From the NCBI RefSeq assembly GCF_008630495.1, contig NZ_VWOJ01000002.1:839533-903532 (forward strand): DNA of 64,000 nucleotides, given 5' to 3'. The notes beneath the pieces were generated by a model. That model was given only the letters and a program-made list of their open reading frames with translations. It did not search any database and was not told the origin of the DNA. Source of the DNA: Alkalicaulis satelles (GTDB lineage Bacteria > Pseudomonadota > Alphaproteobacteria > Caulobacterales > Maricaulaceae). Of this stretch, positions 17,815-27,623 are shown piece by piece. Made by a program: the position numbers and the translations under genes. Each line of letters opens with the position of its first letter. Position 1 is the stretch's first letter.

Positions 17815-18728
17815 GATGCGCCTCCTGCGAGCCGCAACCCGGGATGAGTGTCGGTTTGCGTGTCCTGGACGGTGACGCCCGCCGCCCGCGCCGCCTCAAG
17901 GATGATGTCCGCGGCGCGCGCCGGATCTTCCTCGTGCGCCAGATGGCCAAGGCCCGGCAGGCTGATCAGGCGGCAGTCCGGGATCAGCCGCGCGGTCGCT
18001 TCAATGGCGCGGGCGGGGGTGGCGCTGTCGGCCTCTCCGGCTGCGAAGGTGACAGGCAGGGCGATGTTATGCAGCTCGGCCTGCAGCGGGCGCAGCTTCC
18101 AGTGCGCCATCAGGCGCAGCGTGCCCGCGATATGGCCGGGCTGGCGCAAGAGCTGCTGATAGAGCGCCAGACCCTCGGGCGAGAGGCGCGAGCCGGTGCG
18201 CTCGATCAGGCGCGCCACACGGGTCTGGCTCGCCTGGGCCGACAGGAGGCGCGCGGCCAGCGGATTGAGCAGGGCCAGGCGCGCGGTTTTCGAGGCGATG
18301 CCGTCCGCGCGCCCGCCATAGGGTTTGAGCGCCGGGGCGAAGCCCACAATGGCGCGCGGGGCTGCATGACCGTCCAGCACCAGGCGCAGGGCCACCGCCA
18401 CGCCCGCCGAATGGCCTGCGATCACAGCCGGGGCCGCTCCGATCTCGCGCAGCAAAGCGCCCAGCGCGCGCGCCACCGCCGCCACGTCCGGCGCGCGCAG
18501 GCTGCTGGAAAAGCCAAGCCCGGGCAGGTCGATCATGACGATCTCGAACTTGTCTTTGAGCCGGGCCGCCAGCTCGCGGAAGGAGTGGGTCGAGGCGCCT
18601 GCGCCATGAATGAGCAGCAGGGCCGGGCCGGCGCCGAAGCGCTGCACATGCCAGTTCACCCCGCCTGCAGGCACGATCTGGCTGGCCTCCGCGAAGGGCC
18701 AGCCGGCGGGGATGCGCGCGCGCCTCAT
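17802..18728 (-). CDS. bchO: Magnesium chelatase-associated alpha/beta hydrolase BchO
   Basis: Alpha/beta-hydrolase fold protein always encoded with bchI-bchD; thought to assist Mg insertion into protoporphyrin IX. The core shows LLLIHGAGASTHSFRELA, the nucleophile elbow GHSAG (residues 105-109), and the late GLGHLAHEEDP with the catalytic-type histidine. The start at 18728 (MRRARIPAGWPF) gives an ATGA overlap with bchD and 308 residues; the open frame reads further upstream but inside bchD. Confidence 0.93.
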   Translation of the reverse strand: MRRARIPAGWPFAEASQIVPAGGVNWHVQRFGAGPALLLIHGAGASTHSFRELAARLKDKFEIVMIDLPGLGFSSSLRAPDVAAVARALGALLREIGAAPAVIAGHSAGVAVALRLVLDGHAAPRAIVGFAPALKPYGGRADGIASKTARLALLNPLAARLLSAQASQTRVARLIERTGSRLSPEGLALYQQLLRQPGHIAGTLRLMAHWKLRPLQAELHNIALPVTFAAGEADSATPARAIEATARLIPDCRLISLPGLGHLAHEEDPARAADIILEAARAAGVTVQDTQTDTHPGLRLAGGASCPA

Positions 18729-20470
18729 GCCGCCGCCTTGCGGGCCAGCTGGGCCAACGCGCCGCAATCGCCGGCGGGCAGGCGCACATAGCGCGCGGCC
18801 ATGTCCTGGGCGATGACGCGCGCGGTCTCCGCCCCGCGCTTGGAGACATCCACGATGATCGCGCCATGACCCGCCGCGCGCAGGCGCCGGGCGGCCTCGC
18901 TGGCTTCGGCCATGGCCGCTTCGCGCCCTCCATGGCCGTCGCGGGTGACGTTCGCGGCCCCGTCGGTGAGAAAGACCAGCGTCACCGTGCGCCCCTGACG
19001 CGCTGCGCCATGGGCCAGGGCCTCAGCCGCCTCGATGGCGGCGGCCAACGGCGTGCCGCCCCCGCCCGGCAAGGCGGCGAGACACCGCTTGGCGCGGGTC
19101 AGCGAGCGGGTGGGCGGCAGCAGCGTCTCCGCCCCGCGCCCGCGAAACGCGATCAGCGCCACCTGGTCGCGGCGCACATAGGACTGGGCCAGCATCATCT
19201 CCACTGCGCCCTTGGCGTCGGCGAGGCGGTTGAGCGCCAGCGAGCCCGACGCATCCACCACGAACAGGGTCAGGGTCTCGGCCTTCTCCTTGAAATGCTT
19301 GATGCGGAAATCCTCGCGGCGCACCTCCACCGCCGGGCCGGGCGCCAGGCGCTTCCAGCCCTTGCGGCGCATGCGGCCCCAGGGCGCCGCCGCGCGCAAC
19401 GTCGCCAGCACGTCCAGCCGGCGCCCCTCGCCCGGATCGCCCCGGCGCGAGCCGGCCGGACGCCCGCGCAGGCCGCCCCGTTTGGCCGCCCCGGCCTTGC
19501 CGGCAGCGCGGCTGCGCGCGTTCGGCACGCCCGCCTCCAGCCGCGCCAGCAGATCAGCCGGAATGGCGGCGCGCGCCGCCTCCAGGGTAATCTCGGTCAG
19601 GGCGTCCGGGCTCGGCGTCTCGTCATCGCTGGCGGGCGGGTCTTCATTGCGGGTCTCGCGATCATTGGCCGGATCGTCCGGCGGCGCGTCATTCTCATCG
19701 CCCTCGGCCCGGGGCAGCTGCGTGGCGCGCGGCGCCAGCACCAGCCGGGCGGCCAGCACGGTCTGCGCGTCGGTCACCTCGTCCAGCCCCTCCAGCGCGG
19801 CGGCCGCCCGCGCCGCGCGCAGCGCCATCAGCGGCGGGCGCAAGGAATCTATGCCCAGCGCGGCGGCCGTTTCGGTGAGCGCCCGCGCCGCCTCGCCACT
19901 GAGCACATGAGGCAGATGCATGCGCGCCATGGCCGCCGTCTCGCGGTCCACACCCTCGCCTGCGGCATCCAGATCGCCCAGCGCCACCTGGCTGAGGTTG
20001 ATATGCAGGGCCAGGCGCTCGGCCAGCGCGCGCGGCGCGCCTTCATCCGGGTCCGCGCTTTCATCCAGCGCCAGGATCACCGGCGCGTCCGGCCCGTCCA
20101 GCGCCATCGCAAGCCGGGCGGCCAGGCCTGGCCCGGCGCGCTCGGCCATGGCCAGCACGCCCGCCCCGCCGCGTATCTCGCCCAGAAGCCCTTCGCGCAT
20201 CACCGGCCTGCCGGTTTTCAGCGTGGCGGCCAGATCCATCCCGCCCAGCAGCGCCTCGTCGCTGATCCCTGCCGGGATGCGCCGCCAGGGCGCGTCCTCA
20301 TTGATCAGCGCGCGCACCGTGTCCAGAAACGCCTCGCGCACCGGCCCGGCGCGCGCGGTCACCAGCGCCCCGCCCAGACCCGGATCGACGGCGATCAAGG
20401 CCGCCGCCAGACGCGCCAGCGCCCAGCCCTCAAGGGGCGGCGCATGGGGAAGGGGAATGTCCGCGCTCAC
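18725..20470 (-). CDS. bchD: Magnesium chelatase subunit D
   Basis: Platform subunit of the BchHID magnesium chelatase that inserts Mg2+ into protoporphyrin IX. It has an N-terminal degenerate AAA-like part (to ~residue 250), an acidic/Pro-rich linker (~255-290), a basic stretch (RGGLRGRPAGSRRG), and a C-terminal integrin-I/VWA domain with the MIDAS DASGS motif (LFVVDASGSLALNRL) and FLTDGAANVT. 581 residues is normal. Coupled at both ends by 4-nt overlaps with bchI and bchO. Confidence 0.96.
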   Translation of the reverse strand: MSADIPLPHAPPLEGWALARLAAALIAVDPGLGGALVTARAGPVREAFLDTVRALINEDAPWRRIPAGISDEALLGGMDLAATLKTGRPVMREGLLGEIRGGAGVLAMAERAGPGLAARLAMALDGPDAPVILALDESADPDEGAPRALAERLALHINLSQVALGDLDAAGEGVDRETAAMARMHLPHVLSGEAARALTETAAALGIDSLRPPLMALRAARAAAALEGLDEVTDAQTVLAARLVLAPRATQLPRAEGDENDAPPDDPANDRETRNEDPPASDDETPSPDALTEITLEAARAAIPADLLARLEAGVPNARSRAAGKAGAAKRGGLRGRPAGSRRGDPGEGRRLDVLATLRAAAPWGRMRRKGWKRLAPGPAVEVRREDFRIKHFKEKAETLTLFVVDASGSLALNRLADAKGAVEMMLAQSYVRRDQVALIAFRGRGAETLLPPTRSLTRAKRCLAALPGGGGTPLAAAIEAAEALAHGAARQGRTVTLVFLTDGAANVTRDGHGGREAAMAEASEAARRLRAAGHGAIIVDVSKRGAETARVIAQDMAARYVRLPAGDCGALAQLARKAAA

Positions 20471-21474
20471 GCGGCGAACGCCTCGGCCAGGCCCCGCTCG
20501 ATGCGCGCCGATGAGCCCGCCTCGTCCAGCGGATCACGGCGCAGGCGGTGGCGTAGGGCGGCGGGCGCCACGGCGCGCAAATGCTCCAGCGATATCTCGT
20601 CGGCTGCGTTCAGCGCCGCCGCTGCGCGCGCCGCGCGGATCAGGGTCAGCTCGCCGCGCAGCCCGTCCGCGCCCAGCGCCAGACAGATTTCAGACGCGCG
20701 CCGCAGAACCGCCTCGGGGGTTTCCAGCGCACCGATGCGTCCCTGCGCCTCGGCGATGCGCGTGCGCAGCGCATCCACCTCGCTGGCCCACTGAGCACAG
20801 AAGCCATGGGGATCGCGTTCAAACGCATCGCGCCGGCGCACCACCTCGATGCGCATCTCGATATCGCGCGGCGTTTCAACCTCCACCGACAGGCCGAACC
20901 GGTCGAGCAATTGCGGACGCAGCTCGCCCTCTTCCGGATTGCCGCTGCCCACCAGCACGAATTTCGCCGGATGGCGCACGCTCAGCCCGTCGCGTTCCAC
21001 CACATTCTCGCCGGTGGCCGCCACGTCGAGCAAGAGATCGACGATGTGATCCTCGAGAAGATTGACCTCGTCGATATAGAGAAAGCCCCGGTTGGCGCGC
21101 GCCAGCAGACCCGGCTCGAACGCCTTCTCGCCCTTGCGCAGCGCCTTTTCGATATCCAGCGCGCCCACCACCCGGTCCTCGGTGACGCCCAGCGGCAAAT
21201 CCACCACCGGGGCGGGCTTGCTCACCACATTGCCGCGCGAGCGCCCGTCGCCATTGACCGGCGCCGAGCCGGGCGCGGAGTTGTAGGGGCAGTGCTCATA
21301 GGTCTCGATGGGGGGCAGAAGCCCGGCCAGCGCGCGTACTGCAGTGGACTTGGCCGTGCCCCTGTCGCCGAACACCAGCACCCCGCCCACACGCGGCTCC
21401 ACGCACGCGATGAGCAGGGCCTGCTTCATCTCCTCCTGCCCGACAATGGCGGGGAAGGGAAAAACTGGGGTCAT
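20467..21474 (-). CDS. bchI: Magnesium chelatase ATPase subunit I
   Basis: AAA+ motor of Mg-chelatase. Walker A is GDRGTAKST (residues 36-44), Walker B and following loop GFLYIDEVNLLEDHIVDLLLD, then arginine-finger region VGSGNPEEGELRPQLLDRFGL. 335 residues. First gene of the bchIDO-crtIB-tspO operon; a PpsR-type palindrome lies 31 nt upstream of the start codon. Confidence 0.97.
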   Translation of the reverse strand: MTPVFPFPAIVGQEEMKQALLIACVEPRVGGVLVFGDRGTAKSTAVRALAGLLPPIETYEHCPYNSAPGSAPVNGDGRSRGNVVSKPAPVVDLPLGVTEDRVVGALDIEKALRKGEKAFEPGLLARANRGFLYIDEVNLLEDHIVDLLLDVAATGENVVERDGLSVRHPAKFVLVGSGNPEEGELRPQLLDRFGLSVEVETPRDIEMRIEVVRRRDAFERDPHGFCAQWASEVDALRTRIAEAQGRIGALETPEAVLRRASEICLALGADGLRGELTLIRAARAAAALNAADEISLEHLRAVAPAALRHRLRRDPLDEAGSSARIERGLAEAFAA

Positions 21475-21504
21475 GAATGCGCCTCGAACTGCCAGAGCGG
21501 CAAG

Positions 21505-21522
21505 TGTCTAGCAAATTGGACA
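21505..21522 (-). promoter_or_regulatory. PpsR/CrtJ-type operator upstream of bchI
   Basis: TGTCTAGCAAATTGGACA fits TGT-N12-ACA with near-symmetric arms (TGTC...GACA). It lies 31-48 nt before the bchI start. On the minus strand a TTGTGC -35-like box (21526-21531) precedes it, so the operator would cover the -10 region. It implies that the bchI-tspO operon shares aerobic repression with bchC and crtE/crtD. Confidence 0.7.
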
Positions 21523-21599
21523 CTCGCACAATTTTTTTCTCCTGACACCTGCCGGGCCGGGGATTCTTCCGCCTGGTTGCTAATGAGGGTGAAGGCGCG

Positions 21600-23522
21600 T
21601 CAGTCCTGCGGCAGGACTGCGGACAGCAGGCGCGCATAGGCGCGATCGCGCAGCTTGCCGGGCTCGGCCAGGCCCATTCTTGCAAGCGCGCTGGCATGAT
21701 TTGCGCGGGGCTTGCGCAGCAGGGCTCCGGCCAGCCAGGCGGCGTTGCGCAAGGGTGAGCGCGTGCGCGCCTGCAACTGGCGCAACGCCTTGGCCAGGCG
21801 AATCTCCTCATCGGTAAACTCGCTGCCGAACGGGAAGGGTTTCAAAGCCCCGGTCTTGCGCGCAGGCGCCAGCGCCTCCTCGATGCGTTCGGGCCTGTTA
21901 TTGCGGTAGCCGGCGGGGATTTCATAGTCCGGCTCGATCTTGCCCGCTTTTTTGGCCTGCGCCAGCAGGCCGGGCTGGAAGCGTGAATCGGCGATGTTGA
22001 GCATCGCGGCGATGACGTCGCGGTCGCACTGCCCGCGCAGATCGGCAACGCCGTATTCGGTGACGATGATGTCGCGCAAATGGCGCGGGATGGTCACATG
22101 GCCGTAATTCCACACAATGTTGGAACGCACCTCCCCGTCCTTGGTGCGGGTGGCGCGCACCATCAGGATGGAACGCGCGCCGTCGAGCTCGTGGGCCTGG
22201 GCGACGAAATTATATTGCCCGCCAACGCCGGAGATGACGCGTCCGTCCTCCAGCTGGTCGGACACCGCCGCGCCCATCAGCGTCGCCATGATGGCGTTAT
22301 TGATGAAGCGCGCGCCCTGGCGCTGGGCGCGCCTGAGCGCCTCGCCGCCATAGAGCTGGTTGATCTGGCTGACCGGCGCCATGGGGAACAGGGCGCGCTC
22401 CCCGGCGCTCAGGGCGTTCAGGGCGGTGTAGAAATCAGGCGGACCAAGGAAGAAGCCCCCGTGCAGCACCGCGCCGCCATCGTGCGGGCCCGGCTTGCCG
22501 GCATTCACCGCCAGCTGGGTGTCCAGATCATCATAGACGCGGCGTTTGAGCACGCCGGCGCGATAGAGCTGGAGGAAGCCGTCGACAAACATTTCGCTGC
22601 AGCCATACAGCCCCTGTTCGAAGGCGCCGGTCTCCGGCGCATGTTGAGCATCGCTGGCGGCCAGGCGCGCCTGGGCCTCGGCGAAGGTCCCGGGCTGTTC
22701 ATGGCGCAGGATCAGGGCCGCCGAGACGGCATCGCCCAGCGAGCCGATGCCGATCTGCAGCGTGCCGCCATCCGGCGCCAGCCCAGCAATGTGCAGGGCC
22801 GCGGCCTGGTCCGCCGAATCCACCGGCCGGCGCGGCGTGGCGAAGAGGGTGAAGTCTGCATCGCGATCATCGATTAGGTGATCAAAGGCCGAGGCGGGCT
22901 GATCGGCCGGACCATACATGTAAGGCAGGCCGGGGTGGATCTGGCCGACGGCGTGGATGCGCCGTCCCCCGCGCCGGCCGGCCTCCACAACAGGCATGAG
23001 ATCGGCCGCCACGTCCGGATTGCACGACAGGCTCACCCGGTCGCGCGCGGCGCCCTCCACCGCGACGAGCTGGGCGATCACATTGACGCCGCGATCCAGC
23101 AGGTCACGCGCGGCATGGGTGTAATTGGCGCTCATATAGGCCTGCTGGGCCTGGCTGTTTGAGGTGAGGGCGCCCGGCTGCATGAAGAATTCGTGCACCT
23201 GCACATTCGCCGGCAGTGTTCCGCGCCGCCGGTCAGCCGCGTAGGCTAGGGGTTCATAATCCTTATAGAGCCGCTCGAGAATCGGGGCCATGAACCGCGA
23301 CTCCAGGCCAGGGGCCGGCTCGGGAACGTCCAGGGTCAGCGCGGTCAGGATGGTGAGTTTGAGAGCGGGGTCATCCACGGCGCGCCGGTAGAGCGCGTTT
23401 ACGAACGGGTTGGGCTTGCCCAGCCCCAGTGGAAGTCCGAGCACGATGTCGTTGCCGGTTTCGGCCAGAAGGGCGTCGACTGCGGCCTCGACGCGGGTAT
23501 GGATCACAGGCGCGCCGCTCAT
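21600..23522 (-). CDS. Acetyl-CoA hydrolase/transferase family protein
   Basis: 640-residue CoA-transferase-fold protein related to acetyl-CoA hydrolase/succinyl-CoA:acetate transferases but longer. The C-terminal domain carries ISGVGGQYNFVAQAHELDGARS and IVTEYGVADLRGQCDRD, conserved in this family. The substrate is not predictable by eye. The start at 23522 (MSGAPVIHTRVEAAV) makes an ATGA overlap with the upstream acyl-CoA dehydrogenase, so the two form an operon for fatty-acid or branched acyl-CoA turnover. A small hairpin (21601-21619) overlaps the last codons. Confidence 0.85.
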   Translation of the reverse strand: MSGAPVIHTRVEAAVDALLAETGNDIVLGLPLGLGKPNPFVNALYRRAVDDPALKLTILTALTLDVPEPAPGLESRFMAPILERLYKDYEPLAYAADRRRGTLPANVQVHEFFMQPGALTSNSQAQQAYMSANYTHAARDLLDRGVNVIAQLVAVEGAARDRVSLSCNPDVAADLMPVVEAGRRGGRRIHAVGQIHPGLPYMYGPADQPASAFDHLIDDRDADFTLFATPRRPVDSADQAAALHIAGLAPDGGTLQIGIGSLGDAVSAALILRHEQPGTFAEAQARLAASDAQHAPETGAFEQGLYGCSEMFVDGFLQLYRAGVLKRRVYDDLDTQLAVNAGKPGPHDGGAVLHGGFFLGPPDFYTALNALSAGERALFPMAPVSQINQLYGGEALRRAQRQGARFINNAIMATLMGAAVSDQLEDGRVISGVGGQYNFVAQAHELDGARSILMVRATRTKDGEVRSNIVWNYGHVTIPRHLRDIIVTEYGVADLRGQCDRDVIAAMLNIADSRFQPGLLAQAKKAGKIEPDYEIPAGYRNNRPERIEEALAPARKTGALKPFPFGSEFTDEEIRLAKALRQLQARTRSPLRNAAWLAGALLRKPRANHASALARMGLAEPGKLRDRAYARLLSAVLPQD

Positions 23523-25783
23523 GACGCCGCCTTTCTGGCGGCGGTGAGCGTCCCGGCGTCCGCCTCGGCGGCGCACAGCCCGTCTTCAGCAAAATCGTCC
23601 ACGGCGATCACGGCGCGCGCCAGGCGGTCAGCGTCATCCAGCAGGACCTTGTCCTCAGCGGTAATGGCGCCCGCCTCCAGCGCAGCTTGAGAGGTCTCGA
23701 AATCGCCGTCCCGGAGTTTGCGGCGCAAGGGCGCGCTCTCGTGCGCCTTGGCGAAGGCGCGGGTGAGAAGGGCGATCTCGTCATCCTCCTGGCCCAAATA
23801 TATCCCGTCCACCAGCCGGTCGCGGGCTGCGGACGGGGCGAGCAGCAGCTCGGCGGCTTCACGGCGCAGCGCGTCCGGCGCCGGGCGGCGGCGGCGTCCC
23901 CAAGGGAAGGCGGCCGGGCGCATCAAAACTGCAAGCGTGCGCGAGGGATAATTGGCGATCACCCCGTCCAGAGCCTGTTCAATACGATGCAGGGCGTTCT
24001 CCAGTGACAACCGGGCCAGCGGCAGATCGGCCTCTTGCTGGCCGTCATGGACGAAGCGCGCCGCCACGGCGCTGGCGATATAAAGTTCGGACAAAACATC
24101 GCCCAGCCGCGCCGAGATCATCTCCATGCGTTTCAGCTCGCCGCCAAGCGACACCAGCGCGATTTCGCCCATGAAGGCCAGCGTCGCTGAATACCGGGTC
24201 AGTCGCCGCACATAGGGAGCGAGCGCGCCGAACTCGGATGCGCGCACCGTGCGCCCGAAGGTGAGGGCGCGCCAGTATGCCCGCAAAGCCGTGGCGATCT
24301 GGTGGCCGAGATGTCCGGCGAGCGCTTTGTCGAAATCGGCCAGGCCCTGGCTCTTGTCCGGGTTCTGCGCCGCGTGCATCTCGTCCAGAAGATAGGGGTG
24401 GCAGCGGATCGCGCCCTGGCCGAAAATAATGAGGCTGCGGGTCAGGATATTGGCCCCTTCCACCGTTATGCCGATGGGAAGCGCGCGGTAGGCCGAGCCG
24501 AGATAATTCTTCGGTCCGTCGCAAATGCCCTTGCCGCCATGCACGTCCATGGCGTCGTTGACGGCCTGGCGCATGCGCTCGGTGGCGTGAGCTTTCATGA
24601 TCGCCGAGATGACGGCCGGCTTCTCGCCGGCATCGATCGCCTGGGCGGTCAGGCGCCGGGCCGCTTCGATCTCGTAGGCGGTGGCCGCAATGCGCGCGAG
24701 CGCTTCCTGGACACCCTCGAACTTGCCCACCGGCAGGCCGAACTGCTCGCGCACGCGGGCATAGGCGCCCGTTGCGTGAGCAGCGAACTTCACCGAGCCG
24801 GTCGAGAGCGCCGGCAGGGATATGCCCCGCCCGGCGGCGAGCGCGCCCATCAGCATGCGCCAGCCATCGCCGGCGCGCGCCCGCCCGCCGATGATGGCGT
24901 CGAGCGGCACGAACACGTCCTTGCCCTCGATGGGGCCGTTGGCGAATGGCTGGAAGGCGGGATAGTGACGCCGCCCGATGGTGACGCCCGGCGCGGAAGC
25001 GGGGATGAGGGCCACGGTGATGCCAAGGTCTTCGGCGCCGCCCAGCAAGCCGTCAGGATCGCGCAGCTTGAACGCCAGACCCATCAATGTGGCGACCGGC
25101 GCCAGAGTGATGTAGCGCTTGGCGAAATTCAGCCGGATGCCCAGCACGCGCTCGCCATCATGTTCGCCCTCGCAGACAATGCCCACATCCTCCATGCCTG
25201 CAGCATCCGAGCCGCCGCTTTCGCTGGTCAGGCCGAAACAGGGGATGTCCTCGCCGCTGGCCAGGCGCGGCAGGTAGTGATCGCGCTGGTCCTTGGTCCC
25301 GTAGAGCATCAAGAGCTCTCCGGGGCCGAGCGAGTTGGGCACCATCACCGTGATGGCGCCAGTCAGGCTGACGGTGGACAGGCGCGATACGATTTCGGAA
25401 TGCGCTGCGGCGGAAAAGCCCAGCCCGCCATACTCCTTCGGGATGATAATGCCGAAAAAGCCGTTGGCCTTCATGAACTCGAAGGCGTCGTGAGGCAGCT
25501 GGCGCTGCTCGAACGTGATGCGCCATTCATCGAGCATGGCGCACAGCGTATCAACCGGCCCGTCAATGAAGGCCTGCTCTTCGCCGGTGAGCGCAAAGGG
25601 GCCGGATGCGAGCAGTTTCGACCAGTCCGGATCGCCGGAGAACAGCTCGGCGTCCCACCAGACACTGCCGGCCTCCAGCGCTGCGCTCTCGGTGTCTGAC
25701 AGGGGCGGAAGAACCTTGCGCACAAAGCCCAGCATGGGCGCGCTGAACAGACGGCGGCGCAGGAGGACGAGAGGGTTGGCCAT
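23519..25783 (-). CDS. fadE: Acyl-CoA dehydrogenase, FadE type
   Basis: First oxidation step of fatty-acid beta-oxidation. 754 residues in the long FadE layout: a hydrophobic N-terminus (FVRKVLPPLSDTESAALEAG), acyl-CoA dehydrogenase core (GIIIPKEYGGLGFS, FGLTSESGGSDAAGM, VHGGKGICDGPKNYLG, ITVEGANILTRSLIIFGQG), and a DUF1974-like C-terminal third. The start at 25783 (MANPLVLLRRRL) has an AGGAGA ribosome site 8 nt upstream. Forms an operon with the following CoA-transferase. Confidence 0.92.
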   Translation of the reverse strand: MANPLVLLRRRLFSAPMLGFVRKVLPPLSDTESAALEAGSVWWDAELFSGDPDWSKLLASGPFALTGEEQAFIDGPVDTLCAMLDEWRITFEQRQLPHDAFEFMKANGFFGIIIPKEYGGLGFSAAAHSEIVSRLSTVSLTGAITVMVPNSLGPGELLMLYGTKDQRDHYLPRLASGEDIPCFGLTSESGGSDAAGMEDVGIVCEGEHDGERVLGIRLNFAKRYITLAPVATLMGLAFKLRDPDGLLGGAEDLGITVALIPASAPGVTIGRRHYPAFQPFANGPIEGKDVFVPLDAIIGGRARAGDGWRMLMGALAAGRGISLPALSTGSVKFAAHATGAYARVREQFGLPVGKFEGVQEALARIAATAYEIEAARRLTAQAIDAGEKPAVISAIMKAHATERMRQAVNDAMDVHGGKGICDGPKNYLGSAYRALPIGITVEGANILTRSLIIFGQGAIRCHPYLLDEMHAAQNPDKSQGLADFDKALAGHLGHQIATALRAYWRALTFGRTVRASEFGALAPYVRRLTRYSATLAFMGEIALVSLGGELKRMEMISARLGDVLSELYIASAVAARFVHDGQQEADLPLARLSLENALHRIEQALDGVIANYPSRTLAVLMRPAAFPWGRRRRPAPDALRREAAELLLAPSAARDRLVDGIYLGQEDDEIALLTRAFAKAHESAPLRRKLRDGDFETSQAALEAGAITAEDKVLLDDADRLARAVIAVDDFAEDGLCAAEADAGTLTAARKAAS

Positions 25784-25905
25784 GGCTGTCTCCTCTGCTT
25801 GCGTGTCCCGCAGTTCAACACGCGAGCCCGTGTCAGGCAAATGGCTCCAGCGCGGCCTTGTCCCGCGCGTGCGGCCCGTCCACTCTGGCGCAAAGGGAGA
25901 GCGAT

Positions 25906-27504
25906 ATGATCCGATGGACCTGTTCTGCAGCGCTGGCGGCGCTCTGTCTGACGCTGGCGGCCTGCGGCCAGCCGGCGCGTGATGACGGCGCGGTCCTGCA
26001 TCGCGGCAATTCCATCGAGCCGGGCACGCTCGATCCTCACCGCGCGCTGATCTCCAATGAGCAGGCGATCCTCTATGATCTGTTCCTGGGCCTGGCTCAG
26101 CCTGGCCCAGACGGGCGGCCTATCCCCGGCCTCGCCGAACGCTGGACGGTGAGCGAAGACGGCCTGGAATGGGTGTTCCATTTGCGCGAGGCGAACTGGT
26201 CGGATGGCCAGCCCATCACGGCTGATGACGTGGTCGGCAGTTTGCGCCGCACGCTGGATGCTGAAACCCTGAACCCGTTTCCAGCCCTCCTGTTCTCCAT
26301 CGAGAACGCGGCGCAGGTGAACGCCGGCGAGGCGCCGCCAGAGGCGCTGGGGGCTGAGGCGCTGGACGAGCGCACGGTCAGGCTGACCCTCGCCTATCCC
26401 GCGCCCTATCTTCTGGATGTGCTGATGCAGAGCACCGCCGTGCCTGTGCCCCTGCACGTCATCGCCGCGCATGGCGAGCGCTGGACGCGGCCTGAAAACA
26501 TGGTGGTGAGCGGGCCGTACAAGCTGGCGGCCTGGCGCTCGTTTGAACATATCCGTCTGGTGCGCAATGAGGCCTTCCATGAGGCGGACGAGGCCTGCAT
26601 CGACACGGTCTATTACTACCCCACCGCCGATGCCGCCGCCGCCGAGCGCCGGGTGCGCAATGGCGAGCTGGACCTCAACGCCGATTATCTCGCCAGCAAT
26701 GAAGCCTTCCTGCGCCGCCAGGCGCCGGAGCTGGTGCAATCGGTTCCGGGCCGGGTCCTGCGCATGATCACGCTCAATGCTGCGCGCGCGCCCTTTGACG
26801 ATATCCGCGCGCGCCAGGCGGTGGCCATGGCCATCGATACCGGCTTCATCGCCGATCAGGTGCTGGCCGGCGCCGATGCCGCCGCCGTCCAGTTCATGCC
26901 CGATGACGTGCCCGGGCGCACCGGCCCGGCCCGGATGGCTTTCGCGGACGATCCCATGGCGGCGCGCCGCATCGCCGCAAGGGGCCTGCTGGCCGAGGCC
27001 GGATACGGCCCCGACAATCCCTTGCGCCTGACCTTCTCCCACCAGCCCGCCGCCGGCTGGCCGCGCCTGGCGCCGGTGATCCAGGCCGATCTCGCCGCGA
27101 TCGCGCCCTGGGTGACAGTGACCATCGAGACCGCCGACACGCCCATCCATTACGCCCAGATGCAGGCGGGCGATTTCGACATCGCCAGTGATGGCTGGGC
27201 GCCCTATTTCGACGACGCCTACGGCTATCTCATGGTCACCGAAAGCGCGGCGGGAGAGTATAATTACTCACGCTGGACCGACCCGGAATTCGACGCGCTC
27301 CTCGCTCGCTCCCATTTCGAGCTGGACCCGGACGCGCGCGGCGCGCTGCTGGCCGAGGCCGAGCAGATGCTGCTGGACAGCGCCCACTACATCCCGATCT
27401 TTTTCGAAAACCAGCGCGCCCTGGTCTCCCCCCGCGTTGAGGGCTGGATCGCCCATGCCCGGGTGATCAATCCGACACGGTGGCTGTGCGTGGGGGAGGG
27501 GTGA
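25906..27504 (+). CDS. Oligopeptide-type ABC transporter substrate-binding lipoprotein
   Basis: 532 residues. The start at 25906 gives a lipoprotein signal peptide ending in the lipobox LAAC (CSAALAALCLTLAACGQ), so it is anchored on the outer face of the inner membrane. SBP_bac_5/OppA signature: GTLDPHRALISNEQAIL, PIPGLAERWTVSEDGLEWVFHLREA, ITADDVVGSLRRTL, VSGPYKLAAW and a late DIASDGWAPYFDDAYGYL. No permease or ATPase genes flank it, so its transporter must be elsewhere, or it serves as a sensor or chaperone for peptides. A GAGAG-like ribosome site precedes the ATG. Confidence 0.9.
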   Translation: MIRWTCSAALAALCLTLAACGQPARDDGAVLHRGNSIEPGTLDPHRALISNEQAILYDLFLGLAQPGPDGRPIPGLAERWTVSEDGLEWVFHLREANWSDGQPITADDVVGSLRRTLDAETLNPFPALLFSIENAAQVNAGEAPPEALGAEALDERTVRLTLAYPAPYLLDVLMQSTAVPVPLHVIAAHGERWTRPENMVVSGPYKLAAWRSFEHIRLVRNEAFHEADEACIDTVYYYPTADAAAAERRVRNGELDLNADYLASNEAFLRRQAPELVQSVPGRVLRMITLNAARAPFDDIRARQAVAMAIDTGFIADQVLAGADAAAVQFMPDDVPGRTGPARMAFADDPMAARRIAARGLLAEAGYGPDNPLRLTFSHQPAAGWPRLAPVIQADLAAIAPWVTVTIETADTPIHYAQMQAGDFDIASDGWAPYFDDAYGYLMVTESAAGEYNYSRWTDPEFDALLARSHFELDPDARGALLAEAEQMLLDSAHYIPIFFENQRALVSPRVEGWIAHARVINPTRWLCVGEG

Positions 27505-27623
27505 GGGCACGGGCCGCCACCCTAATCCCGATGGCGCGGGGCAGGGGTCCTCAAGCGTGAGAGTGCTTGATTCCGCGAGCCCATCAGGCAAGCTTTGGGT
27601 CAAATTGCAGATCAGCTTAGGTA

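Noticed and set aside
25471..27150. A 559-codon open frame opposite the peptide-binding lipoprotein and running into fadE
   Set aside because: Translation is Arg/Gly-rich without domains; both opposing genes are well supported.
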